Notes under the pieces: model-generated | What the model was told of the DNA's origin: nothing | The model's input: only the letters and a program-made list of their open reading frames with translations | The model's database searches: none | Origin: Lactobacillus sp. ESL0679 | GTDB taxonomy: Bacteria > Bacillota > Bacilli > Lactobacillales > Lactobacillaceae | Direction of reading: 5' to 3' | Length of the DNA stretch: 64,000 nt | Assembly: GCF_029433515.1 (NCBI RefSeq) | Contig: NZ_JAQTIG010000001.1 | Coordinates: 496,001-560,000, forward strand | Part shown: piece by piece, positions 17,755 through 27,623 of the stretch | How the letters are laid out: the number at the start of each line of letters is the position of its first letter | Position numbering within the stretch: the first letter of the stretch is position 1 | Program-made: the position numbers and the translations under genes

Positions 17755-19530
17755 TTATTCAATTATTCCAATTGTTGGACTGTTTTGAAGAATTAAATTA
17801 CCTAGAAAATCTTTTTCTATTGGGGTAATACCATTATCAATCACAATTCTTATACCATGCTTTTTTAAATTAGAATTATTTGATAATTTCAATTTATTCA
17901 AATCACTGTATTCAGAATTAGGATATAAAACTCCTATAAAGCTTGGATTAGTCTTAATTGAATGTTGATCCTGAGAAGGTATATTGACATTATTATAATA
18001 ATCATTATTACTATAACTGGTTCCCTTTCCTTCGCCAACATTAATTAATCCATTACCACTATTATAAAAAATATTATTACAAATGGTATGCATGTCTACA
18101 GACCGATCTATTTCTTTTTGACCAGCTGATGAATAAATAAAGTTAGTGGGCTGGTTACTCATTGCATAGAACACATTATTATAAATATCATGCTTTCCTG
18201 TATCACCATGAATATTGATATAACTATTCTTTGAACTATTAACCTTACCATTATTTGCAATTACATTATAACGAACAACTGTTGTACTAAATTTAATACC
18301 GCAGAGCAGAATACCGTCACCGTTACCATGAATATAATTATACTGAATAATCATTCTTGTAGTTTCTTTATCAGGATCTATTCCATTAGAGTCAGCACCG
18401 CCAGCTTTAGGAACACTATTTGAAGTGTCATTATGTTGAATTAAAACATTATCACCATAATAAACTTCAATTCCACTAGTTCCTGCACCCTTAGTGATAT
18501 TACCTTCTATCTTAGAATCCTTTACACTAGTCAAATAAATTGCGTCGCATGCATATTTAGATTTAGATTGATTAATATAGTTATTCGTTACATTTATATT
18601 AGTATGTGGTGCCCAAGTCAAACTTTGGTAATTATTTGATGCTTTTGCATCATCACGAGACGCCCAATTTTCATTTGTCCCTTCATTACCTTGCCATTGC
18701 TTGAATATAATTCCACCATATGAATTATTATTAATAATATTGTTGTTAATATTCACATTGCTAAATGTAGTTGGCTTTGAAGTAGCTGGTTGCGCAATAT
18801 CAAAGACTATTCCTCCTGTATCCTTTGAGCGATCCCAACCACCTTTAAAAATCACACCTGGCTTATTATTAGCAACATTTCCACCAATGAAAACATCATT
18901 TCCAGTGACATCATGAACATACAAATTATGGAAAAAGTAACCACTTAAATTTCCTGCATCTTTTCCAACAACATGAATACCTCTTAAATCAGCCAATTTA
19001 TTACCGTTGACATAGTTAAAGCCTTTAACATTGTTGTTAATATTTAAATTAGAAATTGTAATATTTTTCTGGTTTTCTAGCTTAATAACGTCTGCCACTT
19101 TTCCCTGACCAGCTAATTTAGGTAAGTTTCCTGTTCCATAACTACTTATAGTCAAGTCATCACCTTTGGGCATTAAAGTTGTTTGTCCAAGCCATGAATC
19201 ACCAGCTTTAAACAAAATTCTATCTCCTGACTCGAAGGTTTGTTGATTAACTCTTGCCAGCGAAGCCCACGGCTTATTAGGACTAGTTCCTGAATTAGCA
19301 TCATTGCCTGTAACAGAAACATAGTATGCTTTTCCACTTGTAGTTGGCGTATCCTTATCTGTAACTGTTGGAACTATTCCTGAATCAACCTGCTCTCCAG
19401 TTTGATTCAATGCTGTAATTTGTGATGAAATCGCAGCAAAATCATCTTGTGAAGCAAAAACAACAGACTGTGATAGTAATATGACTAACCCAACACTTAA
19501 AATTGATAAAAGTCTCTTTAAGCTTTGCAT
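17755..19530 (-). CDS. secreted right-handed beta-helix protein, probable polysaccharide lyase or hydrolase
   Basis: 591 residues. Signal peptide MQSLKRLLSILSVGLVILLS...VFA. After a short linker comes AYYVSVTGNDANSGTSPNKPW, then GDRILFKAGDSWLG and ISSYGTG, a start shared by many beta-helix pectinolytic enzymes (PL9-type and relatives). It continues as repeated short strands with Asn ladders (NITISNLNINNN, NVNINNNIINNNSYGGIIF, SYINIHGDTGKHDIYNNVF). No anchor motif. It lies last in a leftward cluster with a GPH transporter, GH115 and uxaC, so it probably attacks a uronic-acid-containing polymer outside the cell. The exact family and bond cut cannot be fixed by eye. Start at 19530 has AAGGTGAG. 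Confidence 0.7.
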   Translation of the reverse strand: MQSLKRLLSILSVGLVILLSQSVVFASQDDFAAISSQITALNQTGEQVDSGIVPTVTDKDTPTTSGKAYYVSVTGNDANSGTSPNKPWASLARVNQQTFESGDRILFKAGDSWLGQTTLMPKGDDLTISSYGTGNLPKLAGQGKVADVIKLENQKNITISNLNINNNVKGFNYVNGNKLADLRGIHVVGKDAGNLSGYFFHNLYVHDVTGNDVFIGGNVANNKPGVIFKGGWDRSKDTGGIVFDIAQPATSKPTTFSNVNINNNIINNNSYGGIIFKQWQGNEGTNENWASRDDAKASNNYQSLTWAPHTNINVTNNYINQSKSKYACDAIYLTSVKDSKIEGNITKGAGTSGIEVYYGDNVLIQHNDTSNSVPKAGGADSNGIDPDKETTRMIIQYNYIHGNGDGILLCGIKFSTTVVRYNVIANNGKVNSSKNSYINIHGDTGKHDIYNNVFYAMSNQPTNFIYSSAGQKEIDRSVDMHTICNNIFYNSGNGLINVGEGKGTSYSNNDYYNNVNIPSQDQHSIKTNPSFIGVLYPNSEYSDLNKLKLSNNSNLKKHGIRIVIDNGITPIEKDFLGNLILQNSPTIGIIE

Positions 19531-19551
19531 ATATCTCACCTTAATCCTTAA

Positions 19552-21135
19552 TTATTCACCATTTTTCTTCCAAAATGTAATTGAGTCATATTTAACACCA
19601 GTTAAGGTTTCACAAACCTTCTTAGTTTCTGGCTTAACATCGCTCATCTTACCACCATGTTGTAAACGAGTTAATTCATCGGCTAAAATACCAAACGTCT
19701 TCTTACTTAAGTGAAAGTGAAGTGCAAAGTAGATAGCAATTAACATCATAATGCCAACACCGCCAGATACAATAAAGATAATCATATGAACGGCACTTGC
19801 AGGCTGTGTAACAGCACCACTTGTAGATTGACGGAAGTGAGCAAAGTCAAGCAAATATCCAGCAACAACTGATGCCAAACCTTGACTAATTTGATTAATA
19901 AAGACCATAACTGATGCAAATAAACCTGAACGGTTCTTTCCTGTAACCAGCGTATCAACGTCTGGAATAAATGGGAAAACATTCCATGGTAAAAAGTAAA
20001 GAATATATAGACCTACTTCGTAAAACAGCATCCCAATGACCAACCATACCATAACGTTAGCTGGTTTATTAAATGCAATAAATGCCCAATCAAGACAACT
20101 AATAATAATTAACGAGTAACCAAAGACATACATTGATCTAGGTGAAATCTTAGTTACCAAATATCCTGCCAAAATCGTAACAGGTACAGAAACAATACTT
20201 AAAGATTGTAAAAATCCTGATGTACTAGTAGTTTTACCTACCGCAAAAACAATGTAGTAAACAAATACTGTTGAAAATAAGATTGTACCAAAGTATGAAC
20301 TAAGGTAAATTCCCATGTGAGTTCTAAAGCTCTTAATCTTAAAGGTTGAGAAGTAATTCTTTAATTCTGCCTTAAATGAACTCTTCTTACCATTGTTTTC
20401 AAGAGCAGCTTCTTCATCCAACTTCTTGGCTTCTGCTTTAGTAACAAAGTGTTCCCAAGTAGTATTGTAAGTAATCAAAATCAAGAAGAAAGTTACAACT
20501 GAGAACATAACTTGCATGATTAAGTATGGCAGTGGCGAAGTTTGTGGGAAAACTTTAAACAATTGTGCTGGAATAAATTGTGCCAGCATGTTGCCTAATC
20601 CTGAAATAACCATTCTAGTTGTAGACAGTTCAGTTCTCTCATTGTAGTCCTTAGTCATTTCATTAGGTAAAGTTTCCCAAGGTATCTGCAAAACTGACAT
20701 TAAAATCGTGGTAATTACATAAGTGATCATGTAATACCAGTAACTCATCCCTGCGACCCACAATGTGATGGCAAACAAAACCGATGGTGCTGCAGCCAAA
20801 ATAAAGATATGCCGTCTACCGAATTTTCTACCTAAACGATATTTATAAATATTATCAGAGATATTACCCATAAATAACGAAGCTAAACCATCAGCAACTC
20901 TTCCGACTAAGAAGATAGTCGCACCTTGTCCAGCACTCAAGCCACAAAATGTAGTGTAGAAGAACAGCAACCATGCGCCAACAAGGCCCTGCATTGAAAT
21001 ACTAAAGAATGAGAACACACCAAAACCTAGTGAACGAAAAATCCCTATTTTTCCGCGATTTTGATATATTTTCTTCGATTGATATTCATCCCAGCCATCG
21101 TGCTGTATGGCTGTCTCATTTTTGTTATCGTCCAT
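19552..21135 (-). CDS. GPH-family (glycoside-pentoside-hexuronide) cation symporter
   Basis: 527 residues with about 12 membrane segments. Family marks: GRVADGLASLFMGNISDNI near residue 78 (the conserved D-x-D-type loop of GPH carriers), RLGRKFGRRHIFILAAAP, and IPWETLPNEMTKDYNERTELSTTRM (loop 4-5). It sits 12 bases after the GH115 gene and ahead of the secreted beta-helix enzyme. That suggests it imports uronide-containing oligosaccharides, which the signal-less GH115 could then split inside. The C-terminal ~40 residues are hydrophilic. Substrate is inferred from context. Confidence 0.85.
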   Translation of the reverse strand: MDDNKNETAIQHDGWDEYQSKKIYQNRGKIGIFRSLGFGVFSFFSISMQGLVGAWLLFFYTTFCGLSAGQGATIFLVGRVADGLASLFMGNISDNIYKYRLGRKFGRRHIFILAAAPSVLFAITLWVAGMSYWYYMITYVITTILMSVLQIPWETLPNEMTKDYNERTELSTTRMVISGLGNMLAQFIPAQLFKVFPQTSPLPYLIMQVMFSVVTFFLILITYNTTWEHFVTKAEAKKLDEEAALENNGKKSSFKAELKNYFSTFKIKSFRTHMGIYLSSYFGTILFSTVFVYYIVFAVGKTTSTSGFLQSLSIVSVPVTILAGYLVTKISPRSMYVFGYSLIIISCLDWAFIAFNKPANVMVWLVIGMLFYEVGLYILYFLPWNVFPFIPDVDTLVTGKNRSGLFASVMVFINQISQGLASVVAGYLLDFAHFRQSTSGAVTQPASAVHMIIFIVSGGVGIMMLIAIYFALHFHLSKKTFGILADELTRLQHGGKMSDVKPETKKVCETLTGVKYDSITFWKKNGE

Positions 21136-21147
21136 TTTCTCCTCCTA

Positions 21148-23166
21148 TTAATCGATATTTTTCCCGCGAAGCCTACTTGCCAACTCTTCATCAGAATATG
21201 CTTTGTGTGTATTTGACAAAAGCATTACTTTAGCATCACTTGTTGCCATCAGATATTGTCTTTCCCATTGATCCTGGTCAGGACCATCACCACAAATCCG
21301 CAAATAGCTTTCTAAGGTTTCTAATAATTCTACTGTTAACGTAACATTGGTATAACAATCATTTTGATAGAAGTAATGCCACTTATCTGACGGATTATTC
21401 TGCCATTGACTAACTATCTCTTTCATATTCATCCGAGCTTTATCTACCAGTAAGAATGCCTTCAAATAATCTTCAGATTGATAAGCTGTGTATGCTTGGA
21501 TTGTTAATTTAAGAGCTTTAATGGAATAACTATGAATAGCAATGCTTAACCATAAGTCATTAAATAAGCGTTGCTTGTCTTCATCACATAGAGTTTGTAA
21601 TAACGCCTTACAGTCTTGATTCAATTTAGCAAATGGCTGCACATGATCAACAATCAACTTGTCTACTTCTGCTACCTGATCAGACAAATTGTCGCTTGTT
21701 AACATCCATTCCATTTCTGGCATTTTCTTTGAGTTAGTTAACCAAGTCTTAATCAGTTTACGTAATGTATATGTATAAAATTCATCTCCTGCTTTTTGGT
21801 CAGCATAATCACGATAATTAAACACCGTTGCAAAATACTTTTCATAGGTGCTAGTAATTTTATCATTTGGCTTAGTATAGTATTCGCTAATATACGCATC
21901 TAAATATTCTTTACTTGAGCTAATCTTAAAGTCATTACGCCATGATTTTGCCAGTAACCATAAGAAAAAGATGTGCGGCTTTATACTACCTGTATTAACC
22001 ATTACCAAGTCATCTAACGTTGCTTTGCGAACTCTTTCTAGTTCTAATGCAACCTCATGTGGATCAATTTGTAACAGTGTTAAAAAGTTTGATGCCTGCA
22101 AATCGTGAAACGCAACATGATAATATATTCCTTGCGAAAGCTTAGGATCACCATTCTTCAAGACTTCAGAACGTGGGTCATCAATTCCTTGTCGACGTGA
22201 CAGCATCTTACCATAGCCGTTATCAGCCCAAATTTGTACAACATCATCAGGAATTTTCAATAGCCCAGCATTATATAAAGCAGGTAATTCACCATAAATA
22301 TTCATCGAGCAAATCGCATCAGGATCAGCATGCTTAACCATTTCATACTGGATCTTGATTACTGAGTTAATTACATCAGCTTTCTTTTCCAAGGTATATT
22401 CATGTGGATCATCAGCCCAAAATGGCCGGTCACCTTGTCCTCTAAAGCCAAGATTCCACAAAACTTTATTGCCTTTTTGCTTATCAATACTTTCCTGCCA
22501 AATATGTTTAAACAAATCAGGATACTTTAAATACGAAGCCTCAAGATCTGGATATACTCGAGCAAACATTTCTGCACCCAAAGGTTCTGCATGGTGATGG
22601 GCTATTATCAATCCCATCTGTGAAGCTAACTCCCGGTGCAAATGAGAATTAGTATCTGTCCCCGGAATCACTATATTGCCACCGCACCGCAATAGAGTTT
22701 CAAAAATCATTTTCCAAACATATTTGTTGGATTCACTATAATGCCAATGATTAATTAGCAATTCATCATTTACAAACCAACCACGATATTTAACATGGTA
22801 TTCTGGTAATTTTAATGAGCTAAAGTCAGTCCACTCTATGGATTGATGCACCTTAGGCCTTTGATCTAGCCAAAACCAAAAATCAGTTATCCCAAGTATT
22901 TCACGTGAAACGCTTAAGACACCATACATTACACCCAGTTCAGTTCCAGAAGAAATTTCAACCCGATTACTGTCGACTTGACAAACCTTAAAAGTATCAT
23001 TTCCTGGCAACTTCTTATCTACAAGTAAAGCAATAATATTTTCTTGCCCAAGTTCAGTAGTAGTGCGCTGAATATCTCTATTGAGAATTTCTGTCGCATT
23101 CCGCAAGACATCACTTGTAAAGTCAGCCTGAACTTGTGTATTTTTATTGATTAAAAAATTATCCAT
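21148..23166 (-). CDS. GH115-like alpha-glucuronidase, intracellular
   Basis: 672 residues, no signal peptide. The core reads YHVKYRGWFVNDELLINHW, then FETLLRCGGNIVIPG and MGLIIAHHHAEPLG, then LWNLGFRGQGDRPFW. This is the block order of glycoside hydrolase family 115, which removes 4-O-methyl-glucuronic or glucuronic acid from xylan and related glycans. Known GH115 enzymes are usually longer (about 830-980 residues) and often exported; this one lacks part of the C-terminus. Start at 23166 has GGAGGGA upstream. Its own promoter (see 23186-23244) carries the hexuronate operator and a cre-like site. Glucuronate released in the cytoplasm would go directly to UxaC, encoded next door. Confidence 0.7.
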   Translation of the reverse strand: MDNFLINKNTQVQADFTSDVLRNATEILNRDIQRTTTELGQENIIALLVDKKLPGNDTFKVCQVDSNRVEISSGTELGVMYGVLSVSREILGITDFWFWLDQRPKVHQSIEWTDFSSLKLPEYHVKYRGWFVNDELLINHWHYSESNKYVWKMIFETLLRCGGNIVIPGTDTNSHLHRELASQMGLIIAHHHAEPLGAEMFARVYPDLEASYLKYPDLFKHIWQESIDKQKGNKVLWNLGFRGQGDRPFWADDPHEYTLEKKADVINSVIKIQYEMVKHADPDAICSMNIYGELPALYNAGLLKIPDDVVQIWADNGYGKMLSRRQGIDDPRSEVLKNGDPKLSQGIYYHVAFHDLQASNFLTLLQIDPHEVALELERVRKATLDDLVMVNTGSIKPHIFFLWLLAKSWRNDFKISSSKEYLDAYISEYYTKPNDKITSTYEKYFATVFNYRDYADQKAGDEFYTYTLRKLIKTWLTNSKKMPEMEWMLTSDNLSDQVAEVDKLIVDHVQPFAKLNQDCKALLQTLCDEDKQRLFNDLWLSIAIHSYSIKALKLTIQAYTAYQSEDYLKAFLLVDKARMNMKEIVSQWQNNPSDKWHYFYQNDCYTNVTLTVELLETLESYLRICGDGPDQDQWERQYLMATSDAKVMLLSNTHKAYSDEELASRLRGKNID

Positions 23167-23185
23167 CAAAAAGTCTCCCTCCTTC

Positions 23186-23244
23186 ATATACTAATATATC
23201 AAATTAACCGCTTACATATTAAAACGCTTTTTCCTAGTAGTCAA
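23186..23244 (-). promoter_or_regulatory. hexuronate-regulon promoter of the GH115 gene
   Basis: On the minus strand: TTGACT (23244-23239), 17-base spacer, TAATAT (23221-23216), cre-like TGTAAGCGGTTAAT (23216-23203), then ATATATTAGTATAT (23199-23186). The operator begins 17 bases after the -10, covering the transcript start region. Same design as at 24.7, 33.65 and 34.55 kb. Confidence 0.7.
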
Positions 23245-23253
23245 TACTATATT

Positions 23254-24666
23254 TCAAAATCCAAAATAATTTTTGGCATTGTTATATGAAATATCTTCAA
23301 CGATTTGGCCTAAATAATCATAATCTTCAGGCAATTGGCCGCGCTCGACCCATTCGCCGATTAAATTGCATAAAACTCGTCTAAAGTACTCATGTCTTGG
23401 GTAAGATAAAAAGCTACGTGAGTCCGTCAGCATCCCAACAAAATTAGCCAATAAACTTTGTTGCGCCATCGTTCTAAGCTGTCTTTCCATACCTTCACGG
23501 GTATCGTTGAACCACCAAGCACAACCAAGCTGTAATTTTTGGGCACTACCTTCATAAAAGTCTCCCATACCAGTTGCTAATTGCATCCAATCATTAGGAT
23601 TAAGGGAATACAGGATAGTCTTCGGAATATTGTCCTCATTTTGCATGTCAGATAACAGCCGCATCATATTATCTGCAATATCAGCTTGTGTTCCCATTGA
23701 GTCAAAGCCTGTATCAGCGCCAATTTTAGTAAACATTGGTTTGTTGGCATTGCGTAATGCATTAATATGAAATTGCATTGTCCAGCCAAATTTATTATTC
23801 AGACGCATTAATGCTTCTACTAAACCAGTTACGTAAGCATCTACTTCAAAAATTCTCAGTTCTTGTTTATTAATTGCCTTAGTGACAATCCTATCCAGTT
23901 CTTCAGGTGTAACCTTAACAAAATGGAAAGTATTCAAACCATGATCAGATAGCTTACCGCCATGAGCTTGGAAAAATTCAAAACGCTTTTCCAAGGCTTT
24001 AACCAAACTCTTAAAGTCGGTAATCGAAACTTGAGCCGTATTACCTAATTCTTGTAAGTACTCTGCATACGTTGGCGCTGTTATAGCAAAAGCTTTATCA
24101 GGCCGCATTGCTGGTAGAACTTTAAACCCGTTCTTCTGCTCTTCTTTTTGCAATAATTCGTGATAGTGTAAATCAGAAGCTGGATCATCCGTCGTACAAA
24201 CAACTTTGACATTTGAATTCTTAATCAGATTACGGGGCTTAAAGTCTTCTGTGGTCAGCATTTTATTTGCTTTATCCCAAATCTTCTTAACGTTCTTTTC
24301 GTTAAAAGTATCATCAATACTGAAAAATCTTTTTAGTTCAAGATGGGTCCATTCAAATAGCGGATTACCAATTGCTTTTTCAATTGTCTTAGCCCAAGCA
24401 ACCATTTTTTCATAGTCGTCGCCGTCGCCAGTGATTAATTCTTCGGGAACACCATTAGCTCGCATTAGTCGCCATTTATAATGATCACCAAAGAGCCCAT
24501 CATTAATCCATATCCGGGTTAAATTAGGATAATTTTTATTCTCATAAATCTCTTTAGGATCTAAATGGCAATGAAAATCAATGATTGGCATCTTAGCTGC
24601 GTGCTCATGGAACAATCTTTTGGCAGGTTCATTAGTTAGTAAGAAGTCTTTGTTTAATAATGTCAT
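23254..24666 (-). CDS. uxaC: uronate isomerase (copy 1)
   Basis: Isomerises D-glucuronate to D-fructuronate and D-galacturonate to D-tagaturonate. 470 residues, full family length. Metal/active-site motif [15 protein letters not shown] near residue 30 (HxH), [16 protein letters not shown] near 170, and C-terminal [20 protein letters not shown] with the conserved DSRSF. Promoter with perfect cre and the hexuronate operator 40 bases upstream. A second, closely related copy lies at 28846-30258; the two agree in all these motifs and in most of the C-terminal 60 residues. Confidence 0.95.
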   Translation of the reverse strand: MTLLNKDFLLTNEPAKRLFHEHAAKMPIIDFHCHLDPKEIYENKNYPNLTRIWINDGLFGDHYKWRLMRANGVPEELITGDGDDYEKMVAWAKTIEKAIGNPLFEWTHLELKRFFSIDDTFNEKNVKKIWDKANKMLTTEDFKPRNLIKNSNVKVVCTTDDPASDLHYHELLQKEEQKNGFKVLPAMRPDKAFAITAPTYAEYLQELGNTAQVSITDFKSLVKALEKRFEFFQAHGGKLSDHGLNTFHFVKVTPEELDRIVTKAINKQELRIFEVDAYVTGLVEALMRLNNKFGWTMQFHINALRNANKPMFTKIGADTGFDSMGTQADIADNMMRLLSDMQNEDNIPKTILYSLNPNDWMQLATGMGDFYEGSAQKLQLGCAWWFNDTREGMERQLRTMAQQSLLANFVGMLTDSRSFLSYPRHEYFRRVLCNLIGEWVERGQLPEDYDYLGQIVEDISYNNAKNYFGF

Positions 24667-24694
24667 TTTTACTGCCTTTCTAATTTTAATTCTA

Positions 24695-24751
24695 ATATAT
24701 TAGTATACATGAAATCGATTACATATTATTATTAAAATAAATTTTTGTCAA
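24695..24751 (-). promoter_or_regulatory. hexuronate-regulon promoter of uxaC copy 1
   Basis: On the minus strand: TTGACA (24751-24746), 17-base spacer, TAATAT (24728-24723), perfect cre TGTAATCGATTTCA (24723-24710), then GTATACTAATATAT (24708-24695), the same near-palindrome as at the other three promoters. CcpA and a local repressor would both act just downstream of the -10. Confidence 0.75.
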
Positions 24752-24811
24752 CAAAAATTTTATGCTAATATACTCTACTCAATAATAAAAAATTAGATTT
24801 TGGCACATCAA

Positions 24812-24894
24812 AAAAGAAGAAATAGCCTATCAATTCAACAAATTAATACTATTTCAAAAATAATAAAATTCGTTTTTTGACTATTTCTTCTTTT
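24812..24894. terminator. inverted repeat between uxaC copy 1 and the acyltransferase-like gene
   Basis: AAAAGAAGAAATAG (24812-24825) and CTATTTCTTCTTTT (24881-24894) form a perfect 14-bp stem around a 55-base AT-rich loop, with flanking A and T runs. It probably ends the leftward transcript from 26177, though the loop is long for a terminator. Confidence 0.45.
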
Positions 24895-24941
24895 ATTTTT
24901 TACCGAATAATTTTTATCAAGTAAATTTTATATTTTTCCAT

Positions 24942-26177
24942 TTAATGATTAATAATTGCATTAAGTGAAAAATCATTTATCATATCGCGCATATTAGCTG
25001 CAATCGCCATCCCGCAATCGTATTCAGCTCTGGTGCCATTCATGTTAAATGCCAAATTTAGGCATCCCCCATATGTTGCCACCGCTATTTGATACATTGG
25101 TGCAGTTCTAAAACCGCCAGTTAATATTACTCGCTTTATTTTGGCATCACCAAAAGTCAGCTTTTCTTCATCAACAATGCCAAAATTAGTATACGCAATA
25201 TCGCGAACATGATAGTTATCTTGCACAACTTGCTGAAGCTTGATTAATGGTTCTGTATGATATTGCAGTAGCAAATCTTTAATAGAATCAAAACATTGAA
25301 AATTATTTTTCAATGTTAACATTTCATCATGAACTCGAAGCACTAGATCGCTAAAGTTCTCACTTAGTGGCGTCGTAATTGTGATATTGTATCTTGAAGT
25401 TAAGTTTGCAACCTGAACGCCATTAATCTTAGGACCAAATTTACGCATATCTGTTGGACAGGCCAGCGAAATATCTGGCACGCCAGCAAAACGTTGAATA
25501 GTACGACCAAAAGCCGTCATTACAACATCATTAACAGTTACTCCTTTTAAATGAGTCGCCTCAATTAACTGAGTTGTTTCTGTTTTAGTTAGACTAAGAC
25601 TGCCAACATAGCGGGCTTTCTGACCGTTGCTAGCAATAGCCGGCAGCAAAAGTGGATTAGCAGGATGGTCAGTTTGTTTTGCCGGGACTTTTTGGTAATT
25701 GCTTATTAGTTTCTCTAGCCAAGCAACTTTTTGGTAATTATGAACATCGCTTAATGCTTCTGGTCCCTCTGAATATGCCTTTGCCAGCAAATACAGTAAT
25801 TGCTTACCGCCTGCGCCATCTGTCAAAATATGGCTTAAGTAAATAACCAACTTAGTTTGCTTATGATAATCACACCAGTAAATCTTAATTTGCGGTTCAC
25901 GCATTAAGTTCCAATTTTTGATATCTTCATCAGGATAAGCAACATTGTACTCAATTACTTGCTCAGCACTATCTGCTATTTGAACAAAACTATTTGTAGC
26001 AAGGTCATAGCAACACAGTAATTCAGGAACTACCTGAGTGGCAGCAGCTACGGCAGCAGTAAATCGCTGGCGATTCAATTGCGAAGTAAAATCAAGTTCG
26101 CATCTAATAATGGGATACATTGTATCTAAGCCAACAGTATGAAGAATATTTAATGGTTCACCTACATATTTACGCAT
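24942..26177 (-). CDS. condensation-domain / acyltransferase-like protein of unknown role
   Basis: 411 residues, no signal peptide. YLSHILTDGAGG near residue 118 matches the HxxxDG catalytic motif of the chloramphenicol-acetyltransferase-like superfamily (condensation domains, PapA/alcohol acyltransferases), with Ser in place of the first His. Later blocks (GVTVNDVVMTAFGRTI; SLACPTDMRKFG) fit the same fold. It starts 22 bases after the GH28 gene and is last in a LacI-GH28 operon. There are no carrier-protein genes nearby, so an NRPS role is unlikely. An acyl or acetyl transfer related to pectin breakdown products is conceivable but unproven. Confidence 0.6.
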   Translation of the reverse strand: MRKYVGEPLNILHTVGLDTMYPIIRCELDFTSQLNRQRFTAAVAAATQVVPELLCCYDLATNSFVQIADSAEQVIEYNVAYPDEDIKNWNLMREPQIKIYWCDYHKQTKLVIYLSHILTDGAGGKQLLYLLAKAYSEGPEALSDVHNYQKVAWLEKLISNYQKVPAKQTDHPANPLLLPAIASNGQKARYVGSLSLTKTETTQLIEATHLKGVTVNDVVMTAFGRTIQRFAGVPDISLACPTDMRKFGPKINGVQVANLTSRYNITITTPLSENFSDLVLRVHDEMLTLKNNFQCFDSIKDLLLQYHTEPLIKLQQVVQDNYHVRDIAYTNFGIVDEEKLTFGDAKIKRVILTGGFRTAPMYQIAVATYGGCLNLAFNMNGTRAEYDCGMAIAANMRDMINDFSLNAIINH

Positions 26178-26198
26178 TAATAAACATCTTCTTTCGGA

Positions 26199-27599
26199 TT
26201 AATTATTCCAATTCAAATCTGTATTATTCACATTATGAACAAACTTTTCAGTAGTTATCCCCTTAATTGACACGTTGTTCAGATGAACATTAGTCGTATT
26301 TTCAAACCAAAAGCCAGAATCTGCATATTTTTGTGCATGATCAATCATTTCTGGTTCCTGAGCAACTGCATTGGGAGCCATCGTTACAGAATAGTTTGAA
26401 AGTGTTACCCCATCAACTGGAGATTCTGGTATGCCATAAATAAATCCAGCCACAGAAGAAACATCGGTTGCAGTAATATTAGTCAGACTAATATTACTAA
26501 TAGCTGGGGTGCCCGAAGTAATTGGCTGCTTGGTATTAGATAAATAATTGTTCGCAGTTGCACCACTTTTACCATAAAATTCGTTAATTGCTAACGGCGT
26601 GATGACACTCTGCATAATAATATTAGAAACAGTAACATTACTAATTTGACCGCCGCGACCGCGTCTTGTTTTCATTCTGATGCCACGATCTGTATGATCA
26701 AAAATGTTATTACTGATAATGACGTTATGAATGCCGCCACTCATTTCACTACCAAAAACAACACCACCATGCCCATGCTGCATTAGATTATTGCTGATAA
26801 TAATGTTGTGACTGGAATTTTTAGGATTGGTCGTTTCAATTCCTGACTTAATTGCAATACAATCATCCCCATCACTGATTGTATTATTTAAAATTTTGAC
26901 ATTGTTCGAAGACTCAGGATCAATTCCATCAGTATTAGGTGAAGTTAAAGGATTATTAATCGTGATCCCTTGGATTAATACGTTCTCACTTTCTAATGGG
27001 TGAATTGTCCACGCGGGTGAATTAACTAGTTTAATCCCCTGAATTTTAATTTGTGAACTATGGTCAAAAGCTAATAAAAATGGTCTGGTATATTTAAAAG
27101 GTGTTGTTGGCGCATTTTTTAATGGTCCCTGCTTAGCCTTTTTGTACATTTTCCACCAAGCTTGACCATTACCATCCAAAGTACCACTGCCAGTAATAGC
27201 GGCATTATGAATATTATTGCCGTAGATATCTGGATGCCGCATTTTAATAGCTGCACCCTCATATCTGGTATTAACTGCTGGAAAGGCAGAAAACTTATCT
27301 GAAAAGACAAGCTTAGCCCCTTGATCTAGGTGTAAATTGACATTACTTTTTAAATTTAAATATTTTAAGCGATATGTGCCGGGAGCAATAGTTACTTTCC
27401 CGCCACCAACTTTGGCAATGTGATTAATAGTTGACTGAATTTGTTGCGTCATATCCTTTTTACTTACATGCTTTTGTTTAATTACAACAGTCTCTTTAAC
27501 CGTTTTAGCTTCTGCACGCAGAGTAAAACTTGCACCACTAAGCATGATGCCCATTGCAATTAGCCCATTAACAAAAATTCTTTTGAAGTTATGCTTCAC
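26199..27599 (-). CDS. secreted GH28 polygalacturonase
   Basis: Hydrolyses alpha-1,4-galacturonosyl bonds of pectin outside the cell. 466 residues with a signal peptide (to about residue 32, RAEA). All four GH28 motifs are present in order: SPNTDGIDPESS, SDGDDCIAIKSG, QHGHGGVVFGSEMSGG and DRGIRMKT, carrying the catalytic aspartates and the substrate-binding His/Arg. GSGTLDGNGQAWWK near residue 137 resembles exo-acting members. No wall anchor is seen. The LacI regulator gene lies 25 bases upstream on the same strand. It supplies galacturonate to the UxaC-UxaE route. Confidence 0.9.
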   Translation of the reverse strand: MKHNFKRIFVNGLIAMGIMLSGASFTLRAEAKTVKETVVIKQKHVSKKDMTQQIQSTINHIAKVGGGKVTIAPGTYRLKYLNLKSNVNLHLDQGAKLVFSDKFSAFPAVNTRYEGAAIKMRHPDIYGNNIHNAAITGSGTLDGNGQAWWKMYKKAKQGPLKNAPTTPFKYTRPFLLAFDHSSQIKIQGIKLVNSPAWTIHPLESENVLIQGITINNPLTSPNTDGIDPESSNNVKILNNTISDGDDCIAIKSGIETTNPKNSSHNIIISNNLMQHGHGGVVFGSEMSGGIHNVIISNNIFDHTDRGIRMKTRRGRGGQISNVTVSNIIMQSVITPLAINEFYGKSGATANNYLSNTKQPITSGTPAISNISLTNITATDVSSVAGFIYGIPESPVDGVTLSNYSVTMAPNAVAQEPEMIDHAQKYADSGFWFENTTNVHLNNVSIKGITTEKFVHNVNNTDLNWNN

Positions 27600-27623
27600 T
27601 TTTACCTCCCATCTTTATAAAAA

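Noticed and set aside
18701..18916. 71-codon plus-strand ORF within the beta-helix gene
   Set aside because: Antisense shadow of Asn-rich repeats; no ribosome site.
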